Source: Melitaea cinxia (taxonomy: Eukaryota > Arthropoda > Insecta > Lepidoptera > Nymphalidae). Taken from it: a stretch of 64,000 bases of DNA. The notes beneath the pieces are model-generated. The model was not told the DNA's origin and searched no databases. It saw only the letters and a list, made by a program, of their open reading frames with translations. Below, piece after piece: positions 1-9,957 of this stretch (within the stretch, counting starts at the first letter, position 1; each line of letters starts with the position of its first letter). The stretch covers positions 9,703,501 through 9,767,500 of the forward strand of contig NC_059399.1 of the NCBI RefSeq assembly GCF_905220565.1, given 5' to 3'. A program made the translations under genes and the position numbers.

Positions 1-361
1 CAGGCAGGACGCATTGCTCGAAAACTTTTGTCTTCAAGCATTGCGGAATCTTCGAAGTGAAGACTCGACGGAGCCTGCCAAACGCCGCCCAGCCCAACCG
101 AATCCTCCTATCGGCCTCCTTCTCGAAGTTGTTGCGGCCTAGTTGGATAGTATGGCCTAGGTAAATCCTGAACAACCTCGAGAAGGGTACCATCGATCGA
201 TACCGGTATCGGTATGACTTGGTTGTTAAACATAACTTTCGTCTTATCCAAGTTCATACAGAGACCGACACGTCGGGAGGACTCGTTTAGGCCGGCCAGC
301 ATTTGGCCTAACTCATCCAACGTCTCCGCAAAGATGATAATATCGTCGGCGAAACGAGACA
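1..361 (-). pseudogene. RTE-type LINE reverse transcriptase fragment, cut by the window edge
   Basis: Read on the minus strand this encodes part of a non-LTR reverse transcriptase of the RTE type. The catalytic box reads RFADDIIIFAETLDELGQML, followed by the thumb-proximal segment with GLCMNLDKTK. The frame breaks after about 86 codons, although similarity continues to the window edge. The stretch is the reverse complement of roughly 30450-30790 in the RTE copy further right, with scattered differences, so both belong to one family. Its 5' end is at about 361, where similarity stops abruptly, as expected for a 5'-truncated insertion. The 3' end lies outside the window, so no target duplication can be checked. 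Confidence 0.85.
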
Positions 362-1019
362 TATACATCTTTATTATTTATTTTAAAACTGTACTTTAAG
401 GACCACCCACTTTTGTTCAGTCTAGAGTCATTACGCGATCTCCGCCTTTCAATATCAGCTGTCGTGACACAGTTTGCCACAAATGTACGTATATATATAT
501 ATATATATGTATAAATTATATATGTAAACATTTATTTTATTATAAAAGGTTGTAATTTTTAAGGTATTTATCCTTGTTGTTGTTTTTATTTAATTAAGAC
601 TAATGCATTAAAAATTCAAGTGCCATAAAATACTTGGAGGTAAAATGTGTTATGTGGGACTTAACTTAAAATTGTACCATTGAATAAAAATTTCACAATT
701 CCAAAGTGTTATGTGGGACATAAATTAGTTTACCCTGTGTTAGTTTGTCACTTAACATAATTTATTTCTGAGTATTTTTTTATTTATGGAAGTTAGGACT
801 TGACGCAATTTACCACTAAATCCGTCTGAACAAATTTGACATAATTCATTGAAAAAGCAAAATTCATAAAAAATGGACTTGACACAGTTTACCTCTGAGG
901 TACAGAAATAAATAAAAATATCTACACAATACACACACGGCTATCTGTTCCTAAAGTAAGCAACTTAATGCTTGTGTTATAGGTAACAGCCGACTGGTAT
1001 ATAGCTATATTTTTTTTTT
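362..1019. other. AT-rich intergenic stretch, no gene seen
   Basis: No exon-like open frame with splice sites is visible. The stretch holds a short (TA)n run near 488-508. It also holds two related segments around 640-720 that both contain GTTATGTGGGAC, probably fragments of an old repeat. Confidence 0.5.
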
Positions 1020-1152
1020 CGATAAACATACTTATAAATAATACATATATAAATAAATATTTATATTACACCCAGACTCGGGGTGGGAATCGAACCCACA
1101 ACCCTCGGAGCAGAAAGCAGGGTCACTACAAAATGCGCCAACGGGCTAGTCT
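1020..1152 (-). repeat. tRNA-headed SINE fragment
   Basis: On the minus strand this begins with a tRNA-like head: a GCGCATTTTG-type anticodon-side segment, then a B-box-like GGTTCGATTCCCA. An AT-rich body follows. Closely similar pieces occur at 5018-5235 (+) and 59640-59770 (-). There is no intact cloverleaf, so this is a SINE head and not a tRNA gene. Confidence 0.6.
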
Positions 1153-2180
1153 AATATTTAATTTATTTTGTTTTTCGTATTTGTTTATAGCGACAACAGA
1201 AATACATAAATTGTGAAATTATCAATTGTCTAGCTATCATAATTCTTGAGTTACATACAGCCTGGTGACAGACAGACGGACGGACGGACAGACAGCGATG
1301 TCTTAGTATTAGGTTCCCGTTTTACCCTTTGGGTACGGATCCTTAAAAGCAATGATAAAACTTTTTGTCTTTTTACTATTAAGATGCATAGACTTATCAA
1401 ATTAAATGAATAGAATATAATCATCACATTCAAAGTTAATGTTTCAGACTAGAAAGATATTAAAATGGTCGTCAAATATACTATTAGGCATTTAAATATT
1501 TAATAATTACTGTTAATTATATTATTTAACTGCCCGATTTTCATAAAAAAGCCGCCAGAACGAGTATCTACTCTGAAATGTAATAAAAAATGGCATTGAG
1601 TACGTACAGACCAGAATCGCTTTTAATACTGAATAAGTTCACTTAAACTTTTTAACTTTGACAAAATACAAATTTTATCTTGTTGTTTAAGTAATTATTC
1701 GATATAAAATTTTTTAACGTAATTAAAATGATTTTGTTGAAAATTGAACACGTTAAACAGAGTAATATTAATAAAACTATAATTGTCCATGTAATTTATC
1801 ATGTTAATTAAATCGATTTTTTACGTTTTTATTACGCAAGATCTATTATGGTGTCAATGACATGATACAGTCCTTGACGTCGCATTGTTTGTAAAGGAAT
1901 GAAGTCCAGACTTGACATTCTTGAAGAACTGGATATAAGGTGTGGGCAGTTGAACCAATGTCGCAGTTTATTTAGACACACAGTGGGAAAAAACGTTTTC
2001 AAATTATGGTAAGTAATAGAAATAGAATATACATTCATTCGCGGATCATGTACCGTACTGGCTTTAAACAAAACGACGCTTTGATTGATAAAACATAGGT
2101 GTTGTCTCAAATTGTTTAGTACAATTAACCAATGTGTTTTATAATTTATGTTTTAATTGATTGATTCTGACTGTAACATC
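1153..2180. other. Intergenic, one repeat fragment, no gene seen
   Basis: Near 1250-1345 lies a fragment with short (GACG)/(GACA) runs followed by GGTTCCCGTTTTACCC, a low-complexity-bearing repeat on the minus strand. The remainder is AT-rich, with no convincing exon. A possible first exon for the cuticular gene starting at 2495 was looked for here and not found. Confidence 0.45.
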
Positions 2181-2184
2181 CCAC

Positions 2185-2262
2185 GTTTGGCTCTTTCTTC
2201 ATGTAGGAGAAGTATCAGAGCTAAATCCACCACGCTACTCCCTTGCGGACTGACGTCTTTGT
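2185..2262 (-). repeat. SINE 3' tail fragment
   Basis: The segment with TAGGAGAAG, then AGAGCTAAATCCACCACGCT, matches in reverse the tail shared by SINEs at 6195-6450 and 18344-18690. Confidence 0.6.
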
Positions 2263-2494
2263 TAGTGTACTTGACTACAATACAAACACGGAAACTAACA
2301 TAAGCTAGAACTTATTAAATGTATATTAAAACCCACGTAAAATCATCAAAGCTCAGTCATCACTGTCAAATAAGTCACGTTTGGCCGGGTCATTACATCC
2401 GCGTGTATCCTCAATCTCAATAAATAAGTTTTTGTTCTCTTAAATACCAGCAAAATGATGATGATTTTTAGTCGTCGTCCTTGACATATGTTGT

Positions 2495-3851
2495 ATGTTA
2501 CAGGTAAAAGGCGCGCGTTGCTGCCTTTACGCAGTCATCTTCTATGTAACAATCGACTATTATTTTTCCGAAACCGATGCCTACAAAAATAAAATAAAAA
2601 ACTTTGTTTATAACAGTAATGGGTTGGGGACATATAGTTTCGAGTAAGTATTAATTAAATAAGCGTTATTAAAGAACATAGGTAGGTAGTAAGAGGTTTA
2701 GTAATCTTTCAAATGTGCGAGTACAAAAAGCTAATTTATTCCTTGCAGAAGGCTTACAAAGATTGCTTAAAGTCGTGAGTATTAAGCATGGTTAAATATC
2801 AAAAAAATGAAAGTCTGTCCTGAGATGTGTCATCCATATAACTTAGTTTCGCTTTTGTTTTAAACATTTTGTAACGCAGGACTGTTGCGTAAAATGTTGA
2901 ATTAATAAAACACTGATTCTCTTATGTCCTCACATTAAAAGCAAAACAATAATTGTAAAAAATCTATACTCTCAATAATAAATTATTATTATTATATACA
3001 TACATGTTATTCATAGATTAGTATATATAGAGATGTGTTATAAAATAAGGAATTTTTAACTGAATTAAATTATATGATTTATTATAGCTTGATTAATTGG
3101 ACAATATTTTTTTTTCTTTTGTTATTTAAATAAAGTAGATTTCTTAGTCTACCTGATTTGAAAACTTGTCTAAACAAATAAATAAAATTGAAGTGTCAGT
3201 TTGTATTATTAAAATAACACGGTACATATACCAAAATAACATTTTTTGCAATTTTAGTCTGTCTGTCTGTCTGTCTGTTGTTTTGTGCTAATCTCTGAAA
3301 TGGCTGGACTGATATTAACGGGATTTTCACTGGCAGATAGCTGATGTAATAAGTAACTTAGGCTAATTTTATTTTAAAAATGTATTTATTTTATAACTCT
3401 GAGAATTGAATGATAACTTTTTTAATAAATTGCACGCTAACGAAGTCGCAGGCACAGCTAGTTCTGAATAAATATAGTTTTGTTATGATATTGAAATAAA
3501 ATATTATAACTTAAAATTATAATTTGATGACATTCATATCTATGATGTGGTATGATGTCAAGGTCTCGTGGGGATATTTTTATAATATAATATTCTTAAT
3601 TTCTACTATATAACTCTATTATAAAATGGTATTCTTTTAGGTTTGAAAATTTAGATGGTACGTTTAGAAAAGAAGATGGGGGAATTGCTGCAAATACCAA
3701 AGGTGTTGTTGGTTTTGTTGTACGTGGCGTATATGGTTTTATAGACCCTGAAGGACGTCATCACTCAGTGCAGTACATAGCTGACGAGGATGGCTACCAA
3801 CCAAAAATGGACGATGACGACATAAGATATAATGACAGACGAATAATTTAA
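2495..3851 (+). CDS. Divergent RR-type cuticular protein (two exons)
   Basis: Exons 2495-2643 and 3641-3851 join in phase 2 across GT-AG sites (GTAAGT donor, TTTTAG acceptor) to give about 119 residues. The first exon encodes a basic start (K, R), then a hydrophobic run CCLYAVIFYVTI consistent with a signal peptide, then NGLGTYSFE. The second exon continues FENLDGTF and ends with a Rebers-Riddiford chitin-binding motif: GVYGFIDPEGRHHSVQYIAD, then EDGYQP. Against the four standard RR-1 genes nearby, the linker between the two halves is altered and the usual C-terminal PAVVASLLG is replaced by an Asp/Arg-rich tail. A polyadenylation signal (AATAAA) lies at 3868-3873. The start is uncertain: TTACAG at 2498-2503 could be an acceptor following a tiny Met-Lys-x exon, as in the other genes, but no such exon was found, so the in-frame ATG at 2495 is used. 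It is probably a secreted cuticle component, or a gene drifting from that role. Confidence 0.7.
3240..3470 (+). repeat. Dispersed repeat with (GTCT)n start and CTAGTT end
   Basis: It runs from GTCTGTCTGTCTGTCTGTTG through a conserved body to GTCGCAGGCACAGCTAGTT. A second copy at 13430-13650 shares the whole body (GGCAGATAGCTGAT and GTAACTTAGGCTA in both). The GC-rich hairpin-like end followed by CTAGT resembles a non-autonomous Helitron terminus. This is inference from the ends only. It lies in the intron of the divergent cuticular gene. Confidence 0.55.
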
Positions 3852-3873
3852 AATGCCTATATCATAAAATAAA

Positions 3874-4466
3874 CGACTAAGCCATAATGCTCGTTTTTAT
3901 TGTTAAGTAAAAAATAATTCCCAATTTCACGAAGTACCTAGAAGAAATAAAATCAGAACACGTATGTCATAAAATAAGATTGTTAGTTTCGTAATATTTT
4001 ATACATATGTATATATTTATAAATGAAATGCTACTCGATGTTGGTTTCAACATGAAAATTTTAACATTACTGGAAAGCAAGATAAAGCTGCATTAAGTTA
4101 GTTTGCTTATTTTGGTAACGTTGATTTAACATAAAATATCTTTGAAATTTGCCTCTAATGAGGGAGAGGGGAGACTAAGAATGTATAGATGACGTAAAAC
4201 TTCTTCTCTTGACGCGAAATTTAACTACGTTCTTCAAATAAAAATAATAAAATAAATTAAAAGATAAATTATACAATAAATAAATATAATTATACCATAA
4301 ATAAATTATACACTTATTTGCCATTCACGCAAATTTATTTCCTACATGTGTACAAGCACGCAGGCGGGTCAAGCCGCGAGAATCAATTAGTGTAATATTT
4401 AAACTATCGTTTCGTACTTTTGATGTTGTGCGTACACTGGAGAATAACGTCCATTCTCCAGCAACA
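3874..4466. other. Intergenic and upstream region of the orphan gene
   Basis: AT-rich. No open frame of note. It presumably holds the promoter of the gene starting at 4467, but no TATA box at a convincing distance stands out. Confidence 0.4.
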
Positions 4467-5980
4467 ATGTTGAAATCAGTATTTTACTTATGTATTCAAC
4501 TAGTAAGTTATTACAAGTATTCGCTAAACTAAAATGTCTTTATTAAATTAGTATATTATAGTTTTTGAACTTGTTTTAGGTTTTCTGTTGCCTTATAAAG
4601 TGCATTAATTGTGAAATCTATACATAGTGAGTGATTTTCCTATACTTTATTACTATAAATGCAGACATAAGTTTAAAAATATCGTCGCCGACATAAGGTA
4701 CCATTAATAATTTCAACGTTATAATTGATAAATCTTGAAAGGAAAGAAAACAATGAAGTGTTACAAAAATCTAAGTACCCACTTCTGTAAGAATGATGTA
4801 CATTTATAAACAAATGCGCCTAGTCAAATAATATACATGTACCTATTTATTTTAGCGAAGACGTCGAATTAAGAAGAATATTTCCAAGTGAATTTCCTCA
4901 GGATACTATAAGAAAAAGTGGCATTTTGGATCCTGAAGTAATATTTATAACTATAACAATAAAAATATTATTGTTTTTATATTTTGTATTTTACATATAT
5001 ATTAATTACAGTACATACGATTAGCGCGTTGGCGCAGTTTGCATTGACTGCTTTCTACTCCGCGGATTATGACATCGATTTTCCTCTCGAGTCTGGGTGT
5101 GATATATATGTATTTATATATGTATAAGTATAATTTGTAAGTATTTATCGAAATGTAATGTACAAAAGCATTAAGTTGCTTACCGAAGGAGCAGACGAGA
5201 GTGTATTTATGCTATATATATATATATACCCATGTATATAACAAATACTAAATTTTTATTATTAAAAATTAAAGGCATTAATCGCGATTTTAAAACTGTT
5301 TTTAGCATCTAGGTCGTTATCTTGAATTAAGTAACTATTTTAAATATCCGAAGTCTAAGTTGAACAGTCATTTCGAAGAATTAGATTGTTATAATAATGA
5401 AAATGGAAGAAAAGTAAGTCTTAAGCTTTTTATCAAATAGTTGTAATGTTTTTATTATACGAATCATATATACATGTCAACTATTATGTGTTCACTTTAC
5501 TATGCCACTTGGAAACAACAAAAGTCGTTAAATATAACAAAGATGAACATGTAAACCCAGAAAATGTCTTGCGTTCGGTCGCACTAAATTGAGCCTTAAT
5601 CACAAATTCGCTTTATGTGAAATGAACTGTATGCTTCCACTATTTAGACATGCAGCCATAATGCATATCGACACGCGAAATTTGCAATAAGTATTGTGTA
5701 ACAAGGATTTCCTAGACGAAAAAAGCGCAAAATTATTATAAATTAAACAATTACTAGATATCAAAGAAAAATAGTTATTACACAGTGATAAAAAAATAGT
5801 GTTTACTATTTCATATTTGTATTACAGGTATGTATGATAGACACAAATCAATTTTCACCTGATGAAGAACAATACATGGCGTCAGATCTTACAAGTTATA
5901 CTGACAGACGTAGAATATACTGTTTCATGCTATTGTGCTTTAATGAAGATGAGCTTGATAGGGTTGTCGCTTCTTTTTAA
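4467..5980 (+). CDS. Unrecognised small secreted protein, five exons
   Basis: Five exons, 4467-4502, 4580-4626, 4856-4937, 5306-5413 and 5828-5980, splice with GT-AG ends (donors GTAAGT, GTGAGT, GTAATA, GTAAGT) into one uninterrupted frame of 141 codons. Four successive introns that all keep the frame are strong evidence for a real gene, although each exon alone is too short to stand out. The protein opens with a signal-peptide-like run, MLKSVFYLCIQLVFCCLIKC. It continues with an acidic and basic mixed body containing few cysteines (around residues 87, 93, 123 and 128) and ends with DELDRVVASF. I recognise no domain. Polyadenylation signals occur at 5983-5988 and 6132-6137. The third intron contains a SINE. 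It lies between cuticular protein genes on the same strand but does not resemble them. A lineage-specific secreted protein is the most that can be inferred. Confidence 0.72.
5018..5235 (+). repeat. tRNA-headed SINE in an intron
   Basis: The head reads TAGCGCGTTGGCGCAGTTTG (A-box-like), then a degraded B-box with TTTTCCTCTCGAGTCTGGGTG. An AT-rich tail with GTATTTATCGAAATG and TTAAGTTGCTTACC follows, which also appears in reverse at 940-1080. Confidence 0.6.
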
Positions 5981-6137
5981 AAAATAAATTGCAAGTTCCG
6001 ATGTAAATCTACAAGCAAAAACGTTATTTAAGAAAAAAGTGTAGTTTTTTTATTTATAAAACACCGCTTTTTTATAAAATTTTACGTTAGATTAAATGTT
6101 CTAATTCAATTTCATAATTTTATTTTTGATTAATAAA

Positions 6138-6194
6138 GTTGTATCGCGTATTTCAAAAGTGTTTTACTAAAAATATTTAATTTGATTTTATTAG
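6138..6194. other. Short spacer 3' of the orphan gene
   Basis: AT-rich sequence between the second polyadenylation signal and the next SINE. Nothing else is visible. Confidence 0.3.
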
Positions 6195-6455
6195 AAGATT
6201 CCTCGTCAAACGGTTAATTACGTTAAAGCCCCGCTCGGGACGGATATTTTTGCCGTTGTGGGTTTTGTCATTTCGAAGAGCACGTTAAGCTGTCGTTCCC
6301 GGTTGTTATATTAAAAGCCTGATAGCGATTCTTACTCATATATCCACCAACTCGCTGTAAAGCAGCGTGCTAGATTAAGCTCCAATCCTTCTCCTGCATG
6401 GAGAAAGAGGCCTAGTCCAGCATTGGAATCATACAGGCTGAATCGTCGTACGATA
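6195..6455 (+). repeat. SINE body and tail
   Basis: It contains GAGCACGTTAAGCTGTCG, CCTGATAGCGATTCTTACTC and the tail GGAGAAAGAGGCCTAGTCCAG. These match in order the full SINE at 18344-18690 (opposite strand). The tRNA-like head is missing here. Confidence 0.7.
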
Positions 6456-6659
6456 ATAATTGTCTTAACATTATCCTAACAAATAACATTAATTTAGACT
6501 AAAACAAAACAACAATAATTATAATTTTAATTTCACACAGTTAGTATATAAATAAAATTTTTGATAATTAAAAAGAAATTAATAGTTAAAGCTTTGTATT
6601 CGGTGCGGGATATATGATAAAGATGTATGGATTTAGTGACACTGTATTTTGTTATTTTG

Positions 6660-6795
6660 TATAAAACACAGTTTATTTTTTTTAAAGAGTAACTGCGGAG
6701 CTTCTTACCGATTCTTCTCTGCAGAATCTACATTCCGGATCGGTGGTAGCTTCACTTTTTGGTGGTAGGTACACTTGTACCAAATTTAGTTTTAG
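6660..6795 (+). repeat. Dispersed repeat shared with 62470-62590
   Basis: The block AGAGTAACTGCGGAGCTTCT, then GATTCTTCTCTGCAGAATC and ATTCCGGATCGGTGG, recurs at 62497-62565 with small changes. Confidence 0.6.
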
Positions 6796-7204
6796 CTATT
6801 AAATTCCTTTTAATAAAAACTTTCAATTTATTTTCTGACGATTTTAAAATCGTTTGTGGAATTTTAACCTAGAAAGGAGACGCTTACTTTACTCAGTCGG
6901 AAATTTGGAGTCGTGTTGCAATTATTAATAGTACCTGGGTGGACCGAGCTTAGCTCAGTATTTTTAGTAAATTGTGTTTTTTGGAAATTATATTTAAATA
7001 CGAATTACATATTTATAAAATATGAATATTTTTTTTTACTGACAATAATAAAAATATAAACAAACATAAAAGATCAAAAATAAAAAATAATTAAAATCAA
7101 ATATGAAAAATATTTTTCGATTTTACCGATATAATAATAAAAAATAAGAAGTGGCTATTTAAATAAAAAATAACGAGTACAATAAGAAATAAAAAGAAAG
7201 AAAT
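6796..7204. other. AT-rich intergenic, no gene seen
   Basis: Only A/T-rich sequence with scattered short repeats. No exon-like signal. Confidence 0.4.
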
Positions 7205-7300
7205 AATCGATCTGAAAATTTGAGGATTTGAACCGTGGTCTCCGGTCGCGACCGGCCGATTTCCCACCTGAGCTATTACAACTTTATTGACAAGTGCAAA
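7205..7300 (-). repeat. tRNA-like SINE head
   Basis: The minus strand reads TAGCTCAGGTGGGAAATC (A-box-like) and then ACCACGGTTCAAATCC (B-box-like) with a GC-rich palindromic loop GGTCGCGACC between them. The acceptor and T-stem pairings do not close, so it is not called as a tRNA gene. Confidence 0.5.
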
Positions 7301-7468
7301 ATTTACCTTCGTATTCTAACGATATTGTAGATATTTTTCATAGTCTAAAAACTGGGATAAAACGAAATTTTCTAAAAATGAATCCTAATTAGATTTATTT
7401 ATCTCCCCCGAAATTCCCTGCATACTAAATTTCATGAAAATCGTTGGAGCCGTTTCCGGGATTCAGAT

Positions 7469-7470
<2 letters not shown>

Positions 7471-7538
<68 letters not shown>

Positions 7539-7542
7539 GAAT
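7471..7542. repeat. (TC)n and (TA)n microsatellites
   Basis: About 9 TC units are followed directly by a long TA run with one interruption. Confidence 0.9.
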
Positions 7543-7683
7543 CTGAATATACAAGAATTGCTCGTTTAATAGTATAAGATTTGTATCAAAACAATCGATA
7601 TTCTTGTGAATATATATAATATTGATATAAAAATACTGTGACGTAATTGTTATAATAGCTTGTGAAAATAACTCCACAAGAAG

Positions 7684-7815
7684 ACTATAGAGCTCCTTCA
7701 CCATAAAAGCCGCTATCCCGCCATCGGTCAGCTTTATAAGTTCCAAGGTAGTAGTGGAACTGTGTTACCCCTTAGTCGCCTCTTACGGACCCACCACCAC
7801 GGGAGAAGATGGAGA
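7684..7815 (-). repeat. RTE-tailed SINE fragment
   Basis: CCATCGGTCAGCTTTATAAG, TTCCAAGGTAGTAGTGGAAC and CCCTTAGTCGCCTCTTACG match the reverse complement of the SINE at 47638-47953. Only the 5' half is present. Confidence 0.7.
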
Positions 7816-9055
7816 CACAAAGGAGATTAATCGATGTGGTCGAGATTAATGGTGATTTTGATAGGGGATTCCTCCAGGATCCTATCAGGGATTTTGGGAG
7901 TGACTCGAGCGCCAATCATACTTAAACCATTTATTGGAATGCCGTGAACGTTGAACGATTCATCAAATTCGTAAAAAAATCTGTTGTTAAATAAACTCGA
8001 GTGCATCAGATTATTACCCTATACAGACTCTTCATCTTGTTCTCGTTGTGTTGACCCAAAATCTGACAATTATGTGAAGGAAATTCTTCACAATCCTATA
8101 GGTCTATTATTAAACTTTTTGACCTCGTATTTAGCTTTTTGACCTCCACTACCAATATGTTAAAAAAAATAGTTATTTACATATTTAAAACAACATAACA
8201 TTAAAAATGTTATAAACATACCCAAATATCTGTAACGATGATGTGCATAGTAGGTCAGTTAGCAATCATTTTATAAGTAGTTATCTATAAAAACTAATTA
8301 GTATGTTAAATCACTAACAGTTTTCAAGGATTTTTAAGCACTTACTAAAGATTAAAAATCCATTATATACAGTTTTAACAGCTCTTGACGAATCATCTTA
8401 CATTAATATTATGAAGCCTTTGATTTTATAAATCAATGCCAGTATATAGCCACCAAAAATTAATAAGCATTATTTAAGAAGCATTTAGAAGTGTAAGAAT
8501 GCTTAACCTTTATTTTATATTTGGAAATATTTATTAGATAATTATAAGTATGTTCGTATGCTACAGTAGTATAATTAAATGCATTAGATTAAAAAAAAAT
8601 GAGTTTTAAGTCCAACCGTAACCAACAGTTGTATGGTTGATAGTGATGCAAGTGTGTACAAATATTTTACTAGTCTTGATGTATATTTTTGTGAGTCTCC
8701 CTATAATGACTTAAAAAGCACGGAATACAGTTAGTCGTTGTTGTTATCACAGAAGTCTGGCAGCAGCCGTTTACTCGTGGTAAGGAATAAGACAAACTTG
8801 TAATAAGACAAACACAAACACCCAGATATTAGCGAATATCTATTTTGATCGTACCCATTACTAATAAGGCAACAACAACGGCGGATCCATTGTTGCTGTA
8901 ACAAACGGATCCTCACATTAATGAGAAGATCCATAGTATACCTACCAACAGGACGCAAAATATACACGAATCACCAAATTTAACTTTGTTCCAACCATAT
9001 TTTTGTACCTGTTATAGTTCACGAGAACACATTTACAAACACAGTTCTTGTTATT
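7816..9055. other. Intergenic, old repeat fragments, no gene seen
   Basis: Around 7990-8050 a segment (AACTCGAGTGCATCAGATTA, then CAGACTCTTCATC) recurs at about 22700-22745, so it is a dispersed repeat. The remainder is AT-rich without exon signals. Confidence 0.4.
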
Positions 9056-9957
9056 TAATACATTTGTAAACGATGCCATATCCTGTTTTCGTACGTCAAA
9101 AATACTTATGTATGCAGACGACGTGAAAAAAATTAGTAAAATATGTTCATATGAGGATACTATTGGCCTGCGGGGCGATCTGGATCGATTCTGAATTTAC
9201 TATACAAAGAACAAACTGGACCTGAACATCTTAAAATACTATGTTTTTACACACAATCCTTACCCAATAACTTTCCAACACACATTATCTGGTATCGTAA
9301 CAACTAGAGTTAATATAACGCTATCAGGAATCTTACGGTAACATTCGACTCAAAGTTTTTATTTGATGCCCACATTTCAAACGTAGTTAGTAAGGCTAAT
9401 AAGGCACTAGGATTCATTATTATAATATCGAATCCTTTTAAATACATTAAAACGATCAAAATTTTGTAAAGTGGTTTTGTCCGTAGTCACCTTGAATATG
9501 CTTCTCAGGTGTGGAACTCCAATTATGATATGTATATCTCACGTTTAGAAACCATAAAAAAAGTTCTTCAACATAAATATGTTTTTGAATGATATTTCAG
9601 CCGCATCACTTCAGGCAATGCCGAAAGCGAAAAAAAGCGGATATTTATATAGCGGATATTTTCTTTTTATTTACAATTGCAAACGGGTCGACGGGTGTAG
9701 CCGAGTTGGTGAACAAATTTGGGCTACGCGTACCATCGGCTCTGTTACAAAAACATGATGTTCTTTGCATTCCTACAACCCTTAGTATCTATAGGCAGAA
9801 TTTATATATTATCAGAGCTTGTCGTTTGTTAAACGCGGCGTGCCGGAGGGTCGATATTGATCTCTTTAACATGAGTGTGGCAGGACTAAAAAGAGCGATA
9901 GGTATCGATCTAAAACTAATATCAACAAAATCTATCAATCAATCTATATATATATAA
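9056..9957 (+). pseudogene. Decayed non-LTR reverse transcriptase (3' half)
   Basis: The catalytic box is still legible near 9105 (LMYADDV), followed by GDLDRF. After several frame breaks comes a C-terminal stretch at about 9712-9900 with FGLRVPSALLQKHD and YRQNLYIIRACRLLNA. That last part aligns with the C-terminus of the element at 52978-55883 (LRVPYKTSRQP, YRQNSFFIRGAKSLN). The 122-codon open stretch at 9589-9957 is therefore LINE debris and not an independent gene. Confidence 0.75.

Noticed and set aside
2455..2503. First coding exon of the divergent cuticular gene at ATGATGATGATTTTTAG
   Set aside because: No GT donor at the right phase follows, so it cannot join to the exon at 2504.
7205..7300. 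Possible tRNA gene
   Set aside because: A- and B-box-like sequences are present, but the acceptor and T stems do not pair, and similar heads occur at SINE starts.
7432..7746. Minus-strand open frame of 104 codons
   Set aside because: Most of it is translation of the (TC)n/(TA)n microsatellite and a SINE fragment.
9589..9957. Open frame of 122 codons as a possible independent gene
   Set aside because: Its second half aligns with the C-terminus of the LINE ORF2 at 52978-55883, so it is LINE debris.
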